Below are positions 24,239 to 33,180 of a stretch of 64,000 bases of DNA, one piece after another. The translations under genes and the position numbers were made by a program. Below the pieces are notes generated by a model. It saw only the letters and a list, made by a program, of their open reading frames with translations. It searched no databases and was not told the origin of the DNA. This DNA comes from UBA6614 sp002433235 (lineage in GTDB: Bacteria; Verrucomicrobiota; Verrucomicrobiia; Limisphaerales; UBA1100): the NCBI GenBank assembly GCA_002433235.1, contig DJHS01000153.1:118271-182270 (forward strand), read 5' to 3'. How positions within the stretch are numbered: position 1 is the stretch's first letter; each line of letters opens with the position of its first letter.

Positions 24239-27103
24239 TTACTCGAAGATGCTGTCGTCGAAGAGCGGGGCATCCAAGTGGCCGGTGAGGCTCTTGAGGT
24301 ACTCGTCGTTGTCGGCGCGTTGCTCGGCGAGCTTGGCGTCGTCGAGGGCCATGACCTCGTTCCAGTCGTCCTCGCTGAAGTCGAGGCCGCTCAGGTCAAT
24401 ATCGGCGTGGCCGGGCACGTAGCCGATGCCGGCTTTCTCGGCGTTGGCGGTACCTTTGACGCGCTCAATAATCCACTTGAGCACGCGCATGTTTTGACCA
24501 AAGCCGGGCCAGATGAACTTGCCCTCGGCGTTTTTGCGGAACCAGTTCACATGGAAAATCTCGGGCGGATTCTCGAGCTTCGCGCCGAAGTCGACCCAGT
24601 GCTTGATGTAGTCGCCCATGTGATAGCCGCAGAAGGGAATCATCGCGAACGGATCGCGGCGCAGCTGGCCTTCGCCACCGGCGGCAGCGGCGGTCATCTC
24701 GCTGCCCATGGTGGCGGCAGTGTAAACGCCGTGGTTCCAGTTGAAGCACTGGTAGATGAGTGGCACGTCGGACATNNTCGTCCTCGCTGAAGTCGAGGCC
24801 GTTCAGGTCGATGTCGGCGTAGCTGGGCACGTAGCCGATGCCGGCTTTCTCGGCGTTGGCGGTGCCTTTGACGCGCTCGATGATCCACTTGAGCACGCGC
24901 ATGTTTTGGCCGAAGCCGGGCCAGATGAACTTGCCCTCGGCGTTTTTGCGGAACCAGTTCACGTGGAAAATCTCCGGCGGATTCTCGAGCTTGGCGCCGA
25001 AGTCAACCCAGTGCTTGATGTAGTCGCCCATGTGATAGCCGCAGAAGGGAATCATCGCGAACGGATCGCGGCGCAGCTGACCCTCGCCACCGGCGGCGGC
25101 GGCGGTCATTTCACTGCCCATCGTGGCGGCGGTGTACACGCCGTGATTCCAGTTGAAGCACTGGTAAATGAGCGGCACATCGGACATGCGGCGTCCGCCG
25201 AAGATGAACGCGCTGATGGGCACGCCGGCGGGGTCTTCCCACGCGGGGTCGATGGTGGGGCATTGCGCGGCGGGCGCGGTGAACCGGCTGTTCGGATGCG
25301 CGGCTTTGCCTTCGCTCTCGGGCGTCCAATCATTGCCGTGCCAATCGGTGAGGTGCGCGGGCGGCTCATCGCTGAGCTCTTCCCACCACACGTCGTTGTC
25401 GTCGGTCTGGGCGACATTGGTGAAGATGGAATTCGCGCGGCAACTTTCCAGCGCGTTCTTGTTCGTCTCCTCACTCGTGCCGGGCGCGACGCCGAAGAAG
25501 CCGGCCTCCGGATTGATGGCGTAGAGCTTGCCGTCCTCGCCGGGCTTAATCCACGCGATGTCATCGCCGATGGTGGAAATCTTCCAGCCATCCAGTTCGG
25601 CCGGCGGGATGAGCATGGCGAAGTTCGTCTTGCCACAGGCACTTGGGAAAGCCGCGGCGACGTAGCTGGTCTCGCCCTCGGGGCTGGTCACGCCGAGGAT
25701 GAGCATGTGTTCGGCCAGCCAACCTTCCTCGCGAGCCATGGTGGAGGCGATGCGGAGGGCAAAGCATTTTTTGCCGAGGAGCGCATTGCCGCCGTAGCCG
25801 CTGCCGTGGCTGATGATTTCGCGCTTTTCGGGGAAGTGCGTGATGATGATGTTGTCCGGATTGCACGGCCACGGNNNNNNNNNNNNNNNNNNNNNNNNNN
25901 NNNNNNNNNNNNNNNNNNNNNNNNNNNNNNNNNNNNNNNNNNNNNNNNNNNNNNNNNNNNNNNNNNNNNNNNNNNNNNNNNNNNNNNNNNNNNNNNNNNN
26001 NNNNNNNNNNNNNNNNNNNNNNNNNNNNNNNNNNNNNNNNNNNNNNNNNNNNNNNNNNNNNNNNNNNNNNNNNNNNNNNNNNNNNNNNNNNNNNNNNNNN
26101 NNNNNNNNNNNNNNNNNNNNNNNNNNNNNNNNNNNNNNNNNNNNNNNNNNNNNNNNNNNNNNNNNNNNNNNNNNNNNNNNNNNNNNNNNNNNNNNNNNNN
26201 NNNNNNNNNNNNNNNNNNNNNNNNNNNNNNNNNNNNNNNNNNNNNNNNNNNNNNNNNNNNNNNNNNNNNNNNNNNAGCTGCTCCCACACCGCGTCGCCCA
26301 TGCGCGTCATGATGCGCATGTTCACCGCCACGTAGGGCGAGTCGGAAATCTGCACGCCAATGTGCGAAATCGGCGAGCCCACCGGGCCCATCGAGAACGC
26401 CATCACGTACATCGTGCGGCCCTTCATGCAGCCGGCGAAAAGGCCGTTGAGCTTCTCGCGCATCTCGGCGGGCGCCGTCCAGTTGTTCGTGGGCCCGGCG
26501 TCAGCTTCGTTTTCACAGCAAATGAAGGTGCGATCCTCCACGCGCGCCACGTCCTTGGGATCCGACCGGCACAGGTAACTATCCGGGCGCAGCTCGTCGT
26601 TCAGCTTGAAAAANNNNNNNNNNNNNNNNNNNNNNNNNNNNNNNNNNNNNNNNNNNNNNNNNNNNNNNNNNNNNNNNNNNNNNNGCCAATGTGCGAAATC
26701 GGCGAGCCCACCGGGCCCATCGAGAACGCCATCACATACATTGTGCGGCCCTTCATGCAGCCGGTGAAAAGGCCGTTAAGCTTCTCGCGCATCTCGGCAG
26801 GCGCNNNNNNNNNNNNNNNNNNNNNNNNNNNNNNNNNNNNNNNNNNNNNNNNNNNNNNNNNNNNNNNNNNNNNNNNNNNNNNNNNNNNNNNNNNNNNNNN
26901 NNNNNNNNNNNNNNNNNNNNNNNNNNNNNNNNNNNCAGCTCGTCGTTCAGCTTGAAAAACGTCCCGCCCTCGACCATCAGCGCACTCAACCGATCGCGTT
27001 CCTCGATCGATCCATCGCACCAATAAATGTCCTTCGGTTGAGTCAGGGCGGCCGTTTCCTCCACCCACTTCAGCAGTTCAGCATTTTGTGTTTTCGCTTC
27101 CAT
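24239..27103 (-). CDS. pckG: GTP-dependent phosphoenolpyruvate carboxykinase, scrambled by assembly
   Basis: Converts oxaloacetate and GTP to PEP, CO2 and GDP in gluconeogenesis. The N-terminus is MEAKTQNAELLKWVEETAAL (ATG 27103) and the C-terminus SLTGHLDAPLFDDSIFE. Core motifs seen are GSGYGGNALLGKKCFALRIA, the P-loop region FPSACGKTN with the reactive cysteine, and PTNNWTAP. The stretch contains four N gaps, a 410-bp segment present twice (24366-24775 and 24778-25187) and a 120-bp segment present twice (26356-26475 and 26685-26804). When the duplicates are removed and the large gap is set to the length expected from the family, about 600 residues remain, the normal size. I read it as one intact gene in the organism and not a pseudogene. 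Confidence 0.85.
24366..24775 (-). repeat. Diverged duplicate of pckG 3' region (copy 1)
   Basis: This 410-bp segment aligns to 24778-25187 without any indel. I count about 26 mismatches, almost all silent; the proteins differ only at GHADIDLS versus SYADIDLN. Two N separate the copies. It looks like the ends of two contigs from related strains placed in series. Confidence 0.85.
24776..24777. other. Assembly gap (2 N)
   Basis: Two N at the join between the duplicated pckG contig ends; the true relation of the flanks is an overlap. Confidence 0.95.
24778..25187 (-). repeat. Diverged duplicate of pckG 3' region (copy 2)
   Basis: Partner of 24366-24775. This copy is continuous with the upstream pckG coding sequence to 25874, whereas the other copy carries the true 3' end of the gene. 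Confidence 0.85.
25875..26275. other. Assembly gap (401 N) inside pckG
   Basis: The flanks are RIMTRMGDAVWEQ on the 5' side and PWPCNPDN on the 3' side. In GTP-type carboxykinases about 25-30 residues separate these, so roughly 80 bases should be missing, far fewer than 401. Confidence 0.9.
26356..26475 (-). repeat. Duplicated pckG 5' segment (copy 1)
   Basis: Encodes the region around CMKGRTMYVMAFSMGPVGSP. It matches 26685-26804 with five mismatches in 120 bp and no indel. This copy is continuous with the sequence on both sides. Confidence 0.85.
26614..26684. other. Assembly gap (71 N) inside pckG
   Basis: Joins a contig ending in FFKLNDEL to a short contig that duplicates part of it. No real sequence is expected here. 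Confidence 0.9.
26685..26804 (-). repeat. Duplicated pckG 5' segment (copy 2, likely spurious contig)
   Basis: This isolated 120-bp contig between two gaps repeats 26356-26475 with five differences (one changes Ala to Thr in LNGLF(A/T)GC). It is probably a strain variant inserted by the scaffolder. Confidence 0.85.
26805..26935. other. Assembly gap (131 N) inside pckG
   Basis: The contig after the gap starts with the same 24 bases as 26590-26613, so the missing sequence is already present at 26476-26589. Confidence 0.9.
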
Positions 27104-27199
27104 AATAAAAATAAATTGGGAAATTGGGCCGCCTTGGGTACGGGGGATCGGCAGTCTTGGCAAGCCCTAATTCGGGTAAATTCCCCGGTCAAAATCGGC
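27104..27199. other. pckG upstream region
   Basis: This 96-nt interval between the rluD stop and the pckG ATG contains TTGACC on the minus strand, a good -35 candidate, but no clear -10. An A/T-rich stretch precedes the ATG without a Shine-Dalgarno sequence. Confidence 0.3.
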
Positions 27200-28141
27200 T
27201 TATCGAATTCGCAAAAAAGCCAACGCATCCTGAAAATCAGCCGGCAAAGGTGCTTCAGCCGTGATGCTTTCTCCGGAAAACGGATGCCGAAATGTCAGAG
27301 ATTGCGCATGCAGCAGTTGCCTCGGCACCTTGTAGCCGACGGTCTCGGCCAAACGCCGGGCCGAACGCCCTCCATAAACCGCATCCCCCGCCAGCGGACA
27401 TCCCAAGTACTGGAAATGCACCCTTAGCTGGTGGGTGCGGCCCGTGTGCAGCTCTGCCTCCAAGTGCGTCGCCTCGTTCAACTCTTCCACCAGACGGTAG
27501 CTCGTGCGCGCCTCACGACCACCCTCCACCACCGCCATTTTTTTCCGGTGCACCGGGTGCCTTGCAATGGCCGCCTTGACTGTCCCTTGTCTCTTGGGTG
27601 GCGCGCCACACACGATGGCGTGATAAATCTTTGTGGTCCGGCGGCCGGCGAACTGCGCCGAAAGCGCCTGATGCGTGGCATCATTTTTTGCTACCACCAT
27701 GCAGCCGCTGGTGTCCTTGTCCAGTCGATGGACAATCCCCGGCCGCACTACTCCGCCGATCCCCGAGAGCTGCCCTTCACAGTGATGCAACAGCGCGTTC
27801 ACCAGCGTGCCCCGCGCATGCCCCGCGGCGGGATGCACCACCAGCCCCGGCGGCTTGTTCAAGACCAGCAATCGCTCGTCTTCCAGCAGGATGTCCAGTT
27901 CCATGGCCTCCGGCTCCGCCGTCATGGGCTCGGGCTCGGGCCAATGGATGGTGATCTCCTCGCCCGCGTGAGGGTGATGCGCCGCCTTGGCCGGCCGGCC
28001 ATTGACCAGAATATCGCCCGAGGCAATCAACCGCTGTACTGTTCCGCGCGATGCTTCCGGGAATCTTTTTCGCAGAAAAGAATCCAGTCGGCCTTTCGGC
28101 TGTGCCTGTGAAACTACGATGGATTCGGTGCGCTCGTTCAT
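27200..28141 (-). CDS. rluD: RluD-family 23S rRNA pseudouridine synthase
   Basis: Pseudouridine synthase of 313 residues. An N-terminal S4 RNA-binding domain (GRLDSFLRKRFPEASRGTVQ; LIASGDILVNGRP) precedes the catalytic domain, with D141 in the signature HRLDKDTSG and the later AELHTGRTHQLRVH. RluD modifies helix 69 of 23S rRNA; RluC or a related site is an alternative because the signature is shared. The ATG at 28141 overlaps the lgt stop as ATGA, which favours it over an upstream in-frame start at 28204 and suggests translational coupling. Confidence 0.92.
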   Translation of the reverse strand: MNERTESIVVSQAQPKGRLDSFLRKRFPEASRGTVQRLIASGDILVNGRPAKAAHHPHAGEEITIHWPEPEPMTAEPEAMELDILLEDERLLVLNKPPGLVVHPAAGHARGTLVNALLHHCEGQLSGIGGVVRPGIVHRLDKDTSGCMVVAKNDATHQALSAQFAGRRTTKIYHAIVCGAPPKRQGTVKAAIARHPVHRKKMAVVEGGREARTSYRLVEELNEATHLEAELHTGRTHQLRVHFQYLGCPLAGDAVYGGRSARRLAETVGYKVPRQLLHAQSLTFRHPFSGESITAEAPLPADFQDALAFLRIR

Positions 28142-28995
28142 TCCGCCGGTTCCGGATCCATAACCTTCGTCGGCACTTCTCTCGCTAACCGCCGCCAAAA
28201 CCAAATGCCCCCCGCCACCAACACCACGCTGATAACCTGCCCTTGCGTCACTCGATCATTTAAAAACCGCGGGATATCATCTCCACGCAAAAACTCGATC
28301 CCAAACCGTAACACCGAATAAACAATCACGTAAGCCACAAACACCTGCCCGGGAAACCGACGGTTCTTGTGCAGCCACGCCAAGCCCAGATACATCACCA
28401 GCCCACCCAGCGCCTCCATTAACTGGGTGGGATACAATGGAACTCCATGCAAAGATCCCAAACCACCCTCCTTGAACACAAGGGCAATCCACGGAAACCC
28501 ATGCCCACTCACCACCTCGCCTCCCGGAAACAGGCCGCCACTAACCGAGTGCCAATGGTCAAATCCACACTCGCTCCCATGACAGCAGCCCGAGGAAAAG
28601 CACCCCAGCCTCCCGAGGAAATACCCCAGCGCAATGCTCGGTGCCAGCGCGTCGAGCGTCGGCCACAGTAGCATTCCGTGGCGGCGGGTATAAAATAAAA
28701 CAGCCACCGCCGATCCGATCAACGCCCCCTGAAACACCAGCCCCGATCGGCTGAACAACACACTGCCCAGCGACTGTGTTTTGGGATTCCACTCATCAAT
28801 CACGTAAAGCAGCTTGGCCCCCACCAAGCCGCACACAATGATCCAGAAAAATAAGTCCGAAACCCGGTCCACCGTAAGCCCATCCCGGCGACCCCGCAGG
28901 GAGGCCGTCCACATGCCCAGCCCCATCCCGAGAGCCATGAACACGCCGTACCAGTGGATGGCAAGGCTGCCTATTTTAAACGCGACCGGATCCAC
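28138..28995 (-). CDS. lgt: Prolipoprotein diacylglyceryl transferase (divergent type)
   Basis: Transfers diacylglycerol from phosphatidylglycerol to the lipobox cysteine of prolipoproteins. It has 285 residues and about seven membrane helices. The signature region reads GRLGCFSSGCCHG (128-140) in place of GRIGNF-x-NGE of E. coli. R129 corresponds to the essential R143, but the position of E. coli H103 is Gln (Q89, in LVFQGALIG). A second conserved segment, YSVLRFGIEFLRGDD, is intact. The start is a GTG at 28995. It overlaps rluD by 4 nt. Likely clients in the window include the OppA-like lipoprotein at 38589-40394. Confidence 0.85.
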   Translation of the reverse strand: MDPVAFKIGSLAIHWYGVFMALGMGLGMWTASLRGRRDGLTVDRVSDLFFWIIVCGLVGAKLLYVIDEWNPKTQSLGSVLFSRSGLVFQGALIGSAVAVLFYTRRHGMLLWPTLDALAPSIALGYFLGRLGCFSSGCCHGSECGFDHWHSVSGGLFPGGEVVSGHGFPWIALVFKEGGLGSLHGVPLYPTQLMEALGGLVMYLGLAWLHKNRRFPGQVFVAYVIVYSVLRFGIEFLRGDDIPRFLNDRVTQGQVISVVLVAGGIWFWRRLAREVPTKVMDPEPAE

Positions 28996-29079
28996 GCCTC
29001 GGCCAAACTACTGGTGCCTTGGAGCCATCGCAAGCCGTTTTGGATGGCGAAACCGGCCATTTTCAGGTAAGCCCCGGCC

Positions 29080-31842
29080 GTGGCGGATTGGGCTCAGGAA
29101 ATCATTTCGCGCGCCGAAGCGCAGCTCGTGCTCCCAGCCGGTCAGCTTCCGGCCGGCAAGCTCGGCCCTTTTAAACGGTTCCTGAAGGACGAAACCGTGC
29201 GACTCAGAAAACTCCATCGCGGTGGCGGGCTGGGTCGCGAAGTTTGCCGCGCGCGCGCCGCAGTCATCGACGAACTCCTTCGCCACCTTCTCAACGCGGT
29301 CCTGGCGGCCACGTCGTTGCCAGTCACCCGCGAGGAGCTTCCCCTCGCCCTCGTTGCCACTGGCGGTTATGGCCGCGGCGAACTCAACCCCCAAAGCGAC
29401 ATTGACATCATGTTCCTCCATGATGGTTCCATGATGTCCCGTGGAAAACCCACCCCTCTCCTCAGCGAACTTTCTGACGGGCTGCTTTATCCCCTCTGGG
29501 ATCTGGGCCTGAAAATCGGCCACGCCGTGAGGGGAATCAACGATTGTGTGGCCGTGGCCAACGAGGATGTCCAATCCAAGACCTCCCTGTTCGAGGCCCG
29601 GCATGTAGCCGGCCTCCCGGGAATTTTCGAGCAAATGGTGACCACCGTGCGGGCAAAGTGCGTGCGCGGCCGCGAGGAGCAGTACATTGCTGCCCGCCTG
29701 GAAGACCAAGACACCCGCCGCAAAAAATTCGGCAATGCCGTCACCATGCAGGAGCCCAACATCAAAAACGGCGTCGGTGGTTTGCGCGACTATCAAAACC
29801 TCATTTGGATGATGGCCTGCAAGCACGGCTACCGAACCGTGGCCGACCTTGAGACCGAGAAGATCGTCACCCCAGCCGAGGCGGAACAACTGGAGGCCGC
29901 CTATTCTTTTCTCCTTCGTTCCCGAAATGAGCTGCACTACCAACTCGATCGCCCGATGGATGTTCTTTCCAAGGCCGTCCAGCCCAAGGTCGCCTGGCAA
30001 CTGGGCTATACCAACCGCTCACCTGCCAAGCGAATCGAGGCCTTCCTAGGCGACTACTACCGCCACGCCCGCAATATCAACCTCATCACGCGAGCTGTTG
30101 AACGCCGGCTCGCCTTGACACCCGAGCCGGCGTGGCGACAGGCGTTAACCCGGCTGGTCGGAGGTGGAGCCGAACAGGAGATCGACGGCTTTAAAATCGT
30201 AAACGGCGAAATCAACTTTCTTTCCCGCCGTGTTTTTCGCGACCAGCCCCGCCGCCTCATGCGCGTTTTCCTCCTTACGCAGCGCCACGGGGTCACGCTC
30301 CATCCCGACCTTGCCCAGCTTCTCCGGCAGCAAGTGTACCTTGTTGACCGGGACTTTCGCGAGGATGCCCATGTCCATGAGACGTTCCTTGAGATTTTAA
30401 ACCAACGCGGCAACGTTGGGCGCATCCTACGCCGCATGCACGAGCTGGATTTCCTCGGCAAGTTTCTCCCCGAATTCGGCCGCCTCACCTGCCTAGTCCA
30501 GCATGAGTTTTACCACCAATACACCGTCGATGAACACACCTTGGTCTGCATCGAGAAACTCGATGCCCTCTTCGAGGAACAGATTCACGAGTACCGCCAG
30601 TACCACGATCTCTTCGAGTTGTTGGAACGCCCGTTCGTCCTTTACCTCGCCCTGCTGCTCCATGACGCCGGCAAAGGCATCGAGACAGACCGCCACGAGC
30701 GTGAAGGCGCACGGGTCGCCGAACACGTTGCCGCCCGCCTCAAGCTAGACGACGCCGCCACCGAGGCCCTCCATTTCATCATCCGCCACCATCTCGCCAT
30801 GGTCCAGATTGCCCAGCGCCGTGACCTTGAAGATCCCGAAGTCATCGAGCAGTTCGCTGCCTTCATCCAATCCCGCGAACAACTCGCCATGCTGACCCTT
30901 CACACTGTTGCCGACTCCCTAGGCACAAGCCGCGATCTCTGGAACGGATTCAAGGACGCCTCCCACTGGTCCCTGTTTTTAAAGGCACAAGCCCGCCTCG
31001 CCGGCGACCACACCGTCACCGACACAAATCACCGTGACGAACTTGAGCCCCAAGTCACCAAGCTTCTCGATAGCACCGATGCAGAGCCAGCCGAGATTGC
31101 CGCCCACTTCGACAACCTCCCCCCGCGCTACTTTCACGCGCACACCCCGAACGACATTGCCGCGGACATCCAACTCGTCCACAAGTTTCTTAAGCTTCAG
31201 GTTCTCCATGCCAACCGCATGCTTACCCCCGCCATTGGCTGGCAACGCCAGCCGGACCGCGGCTACGCCATCCTCAGCCTCTGCACCTGGGATCGCCCGG
31301 GCCTTTTCAGCCGCATCACCGGAGTGCTGGCCGAGTGCGGCCTTAACATTTTGGGCGCCCAGATATTCACCCGCGAAGATTCCATCGCGCTCGACCGCTT
31401 TCTAGTTGTTGACGCGCGCACCGGCCAGCTGCCCCGCAAACCCCAGCGCGAGGATTGCAACGAGAAACTCACCCAAGCCTTGGCCGCTCTCGAGGACTTT
31501 GAACTCGACCTGCAACGGCTTCCCCCCGACACGCTGGACTATCAGGCCATCGCCGGCGAACGTATCCCCACCAAAATCGAGTTCGACAACCGCGCCTCTT
31601 CCGAGTTCACCGTCATCGACTTGGAGGCCGAGGATCACGTGGGCCTTCTCTACGTCGTTTCATACACCCTCGCCGAGCTGGGCCTGGACATACGGCTGGC
31701 CAAAATCGAGACCGGCAAAGGCGCTGCAACCGACAGTTTCTACGTCACCGATGGGGAAATCACCAAGATCGTCAGGGAAACTCGCCAGCAAAAAATCGCC
31801 GCCACACTCCGTCTAGCCATTGATTCCCTTCACGCTGCCTGA
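29080..31842 (+). CDS. glnD: PII uridylyltransferase/uridylyl-removing enzyme
   Basis: Nitrogen sensor that uridylylates PII proteins when glutamine is low and removes UMP when it is high. All four domains are present in 920 residues: nucleotidyltransferase with GGYGRG (95-100) and the catalytic Asp pair in SDIDI (106-110); the GlnD linker; an HD phosphohydrolase domain with H528-D529 in LLLHDAGKG; and two ACT domains starting near 729 (LCTWDRPGLFSRITG) and 843 (IDLEAEDHVGLLYVV). The start is a GTG at 29080, 9 nt after an in-frame stop, with weak ribosome-binding potential. No glnB or amtB is in the window. Confidence 0.95.
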   Translation: MADWAQEIISRAEAQLVLPAGQLPAGKLGPFKRFLKDETVRLRKLHRGGGLGREVCRARAAVIDELLRHLLNAVLAATSLPVTREELPLALVATGGYGRGELNPQSDIDIMFLHDGSMMSRGKPTPLLSELSDGLLYPLWDLGLKIGHAVRGINDCVAVANEDVQSKTSLFEARHVAGLPGIFEQMVTTVRAKCVRGREEQYIAARLEDQDTRRKKFGNAVTMQEPNIKNGVGGLRDYQNLIWMMACKHGYRTVADLETEKIVTPAEAEQLEAAYSFLLRSRNELHYQLDRPMDVLSKAVQPKVAWQLGYTNRSPAKRIEAFLGDYYRHARNINLITRAVERRLALTPEPAWRQALTRLVGGGAEQEIDGFKIVNGEINFLSRRVFRDQPRRLMRVFLLTQRHGVTLHPDLAQLLRQQVYLVDRDFREDAHVHETFLEILNQRGNVGRILRRMHELDFLGKFLPEFGRLTCLVQHEFYHQYTVDEHTLVCIEKLDALFEEQIHEYRQYHDLFELLERPFVLYLALLLHDAGKGIETDRHEREGARVAEHVAARLKLDDAATEALHFIIRHHLAMVQIAQRRDLEDPEVIEQFAAFIQSREQLAMLTLHTVADSLGTSRDLWNGFKDASHWSLFLKAQARLAGDHTVTDTNHRDELEPQVTKLLDSTDAEPAEIAAHFDNLPPRYFHAHTPNDIAADIQLVHKFLKLQVLHANRMLTPAIGWQRQPDRGYAILSLCTWDRPGLFSRITGVLAECGLNILGAQIFTREDSIALDRFLVVDARTGQLPRKPQREDCNEKLTQALAALEDFELDLQRLPPDTLDYQAIAGERIPTKIEFDNRASSEFTVIDLEAEDHVGLLYVVSYTLAELGLDIRLAKIETGKGAATDSFYVTDGEITKIVRETRQQKIAATLRLAIDSLHAA

Positions 31843-31920
31843 CCGCGAAATCCCACATCAAGCCTCCTAAAATTCCCCTTTCACTGGACGGGCGGGTGGG
31901 CTATCCTCCGCGCCCTTTCG

Positions 31921-33174
31921 ATGGCAAAACGCACGATTAATGACGTGGATTTGCAAGGCAAACGGGTGTTTGCCCGAGTGGATTACAATGTACCCATGGA
32001 AGAATCCGCCGGGGCCATGGTGATTAACGACGATACGCGTATCCGGGCGACATTGCCGACCTTGGAGGCCCTTCGCAGCCAGGGAGCCCGCGTTGTTTTG
32101 GCGGCCCACTTGGGGCGCCCAAAGGGCGAGCGGGTGGATTCAATGAGCCTCCGACCAGTGGCAGCCAAGCTGGGAGAATTAACCGGACAACCGGTAGGCT
32201 TCGCCGGGGACTGCATCGGGGATACGGCGGCAAACGCGGTCAACAACTTGGCCGACGGGGAAATAGTGCTGTTGGAAAACGTCCGTTACCACGCGGAAGA
32301 AGAGGCAAATGACGCTGATTTCGCGAGGCAACTTTCAGAATTGGCGGACGCATACGTCAACGACGCATTCGGGGCGGCCCACCGTGCTCATGCGTCCACA
32401 GCCGGGATCGCGGAAGCAATCTCAAGCCGTGGGGGAGAATGCGTGGCGGGATTGTTGATGGAACGGGAATTAAAATTTCTGGGTGGCGAACTGGAGAATC
32501 CGACACGGCCTTTCGTAGTGATCCTGGGCGGGGCAAAAGTATCCGACAAAATCAAGGTAATCGACCGGCTGTTGGAGAAGGCGGACACCATCCTGATAGG
32601 TGGTGCCATGGCTTATACTTTCAAGCTCGCCCAAGGCAGGGACGTGGGCAACTCACTCGTGGAACCTGACAAGGTGGACACGGCCCGCGCAGCACTGGAC
32701 AAGGCCGCCGCGCGCGGAGTGAAATTCCTCCTGCCAACAGACCACATCGCGGCAGAGTCTTACGAAACAGGCGAAGTCAACAGCAAGGACAAACCCATCA
32801 CCAAGCTGCGCAACCACCGGGTCATTGACAGCGAAAATGTCCCCGTCGGCTTGGGAGGAGTGGACATTGGCCCCGCAACGGCGGAATCATTTGCCAATGC
32901 ACTGAACGGCGCCAAGACAATTTTGTGGAACGGGCCGATGGGCATCTTTGAGGATCCGAGATTTGCGGATGGAACTCTGGCCATTGCGCGGGCCGTGGCC
33001 GCAGCCACCCGGGCGGGCGGTCAAAGCATCATCGGCGGCGGCGACAGCGTGAAGGCGATAAACAAAACCGGCCTTTCGGGCGAAGTGACCTTCATGAGCA
33101 CCGGCGGCGGCGCGAGTCTGGAATTTTTGGAAGGTAGGGAACTGCCAGGCGTGGCCGCCTTGGACAATCGTTAA
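31921..33174 (+). CDS. pgk: Phosphoglycerate kinase
   Basis: Glycolytic ATP-forming enzyme of 417 residues. It has the N-domain RVFARVDYNVPMEE (substrate-binding Arg and Asp), AHLGRPKG, the hinge and C-domain nucleotide-binding parts VILGGAKVSDKI and the late FMSTGGGASLEFLEG motif. It begins a three-gene transcript with tpiA (6 nt later) and secG (5 nt after that). A possible promoter (TTCACT, 16 nt, TATCCT) lies within the 78 nt between glnD and pgk but is weak. Confidence 0.97.
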   Translation: MAKRTINDVDLQGKRVFARVDYNVPMEESAGAMVINDDTRIRATLPTLEALRSQGARVVLAAHLGRPKGERVDSMSLRPVAAKLGELTGQPVGFAGDCIGDTAANAVNNLADGEIVLLENVRYHAEEEANDADFARQLSELADAYVNDAFGAAHRAHASTAGIAEAISSRGGECVAGLLMERELKFLGGELENPTRPFVVILGGAKVSDKIKVIDRLLEKADTILIGGAMAYTFKLAQGRDVGNSLVEPDKVDTARAALDKAAARGVKFLLPTDHIAAESYETGEVNSKDKPITKLRNHRVIDSENVPVGLGGVDIGPATAESFANALNGAKTILWNGPMGIFEDPRFADGTLAIARAVAAATRAGGQSIIGGGDSVKAINKTGLSGEVTFMSTGGGASLEFLEGRELPGVAALDNR

Positions 33175-33180
33175 AGCAGC

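Noticed and set aside
24239..25187. True tandem duplication of pckG
   Set aside because: The second copy lacks any N-terminal half, is joined through two N, and differs like strain alleles; assembly error is simpler.
29008..30000. 330-codon open frame on the minus strand
   Set aside because: It is antisense to the nucleotidyltransferase domain of glnD, which has all catalytic motifs.
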